Shown here: positions 63,879-64,000 of the stretch, one piece after another | Position numbering within the stretch: position 1 is the stretch's first letter | Layout: each line of letters opens with the position of its first letter | Source of the DNA: Limnothrix sp. FACHB-406 | GTDB lineage: Bacteria; Cyanobacteriota; Cyanobacteriia; CACIAM-69d | DNA: 64,000 nt | Reading direction: 5' to 3' | Assembly: GCF_014698235.1 (NCBI RefSeq) | Contig: NZ_JACJSP010000019.1 | Location: 1-64,000 of the forward strand | Program-made: the position numbers and the translations under genes | The notes under the pieces: model-generated | What the model was told of the DNA's origin: nothing | Databases searched by the model: none | Seen by the model: only the letters and a program-made list of their open reading frames with translations

Positions 63879-64000
63879 AGCCCGTGTCACCGTCTGCGCT
63901 AAGTACTGTGCCGCCGTCAACCATCATCGCGATTTTGACATGCGGCTTAGTAATTGCCTAGCGATGGATCCTCACGGATCCTGCGTGATTCTAACGATTG

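Overview
The window is a piece of a cyanobacterial chromosome. It carries photosystem I subunit PsaI, the clock-input iron-sulfur protein LdpA, a Psb32-type thylakoid protein, a Ycf45-type ATPase, glutamyl-tRNA reductase, the class II FBP/SBPase (GlpX) and an SLH-type porin. From about 12.2 kb onward the HIP1 octamer GCGATCGC and its CGATCG core are very frequent, which is a cyanobacterial genome signature. The species cannot be named from the sequence alone.

Layout. (1) 0.1-14.4 kb: a surface-polysaccharide island, all on the minus strand. Read in the direction of transcription it runs rfbF, rfbG, rfbH, an SDR, a ThDP-dependent enzyme, acetaldehyde dehydrogenase, a 4-hydroxy-2-oxovalerate-type aldolase, a second SDR, a truncated GT2, an IS1-type element with a broken transposase, a GT2-methyltransferase fusion, a third SDR, and a glycosyltransferase that lacks its C-terminal third. 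The distal part looks lower in GC and I saw no HIP1 octamer before about 12.2 kb, so it looks acquired. (2) 14.7-30 kb: core genes (ldpA, ycf45-like, Tat-type Mn-SOD, aroA, an ABC ATPase, tRNA-Leu(UAG), a methyltransferase-like gene overlapping a radical SAM gene, fused pyrF-pyrE, a large Pro/Ala-rich protein, psaI, queE). (3) 30-45 kb: rsmI, a His-rich CsoR/RcnR-type regulator, a serine hydrolase, an NlpC/P60 peptidase, cysS, small Cys-rich proteins, a lumenal pentapeptide protein, an ExbB-like channel protein, Psb32, CobH/CbiC, a TPR protein, an M50 protease, an atypical MBL-fold protein and an ABC ATPase. (4) 45-64 kb: a Nif11-like small protein, hemA, glpX, a porin, a GAF/HD-GYP protein, PCD, a CrtU-like flavoprotein with an inserted Rieske domain, a small outer-membrane-type protein, larE, a small lipoprotein, an RTX-repeat protein, a small membrane protein and a two-partner-secretion (FhaC/ShlB-type) translocator.

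How the genes work together. The most interesting unit is the island. RfbF, RfbG and RfbH make the CDP-4-keto-3,6-dideoxyhexose intermediate. The linked ThDP enzyme, aldolase and acylating acetaldehyde dehydrogenase could then build a carbon branch on C4. My working hypothesis is that acetyl-CoA is reduced to acetaldehyde, condensed with pyruvate to a 4-hydroxy-2-oxoacid, and used by the ThDP enzyme as an acyl donor to the keto-sugar. That would be a longer-chain analogue of yersiniose synthesis, related in logic to the branched sugars erwiniose and caryophyllose.

Repeats. Non-coding gaps hold two MITE-like repeat families with inverted ends and many short tandem repeats (11-17 bp, one of 45 bp). 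Similar arrays with unit lengths divisible by three lie in frame inside several genes and create low-complexity inserts.
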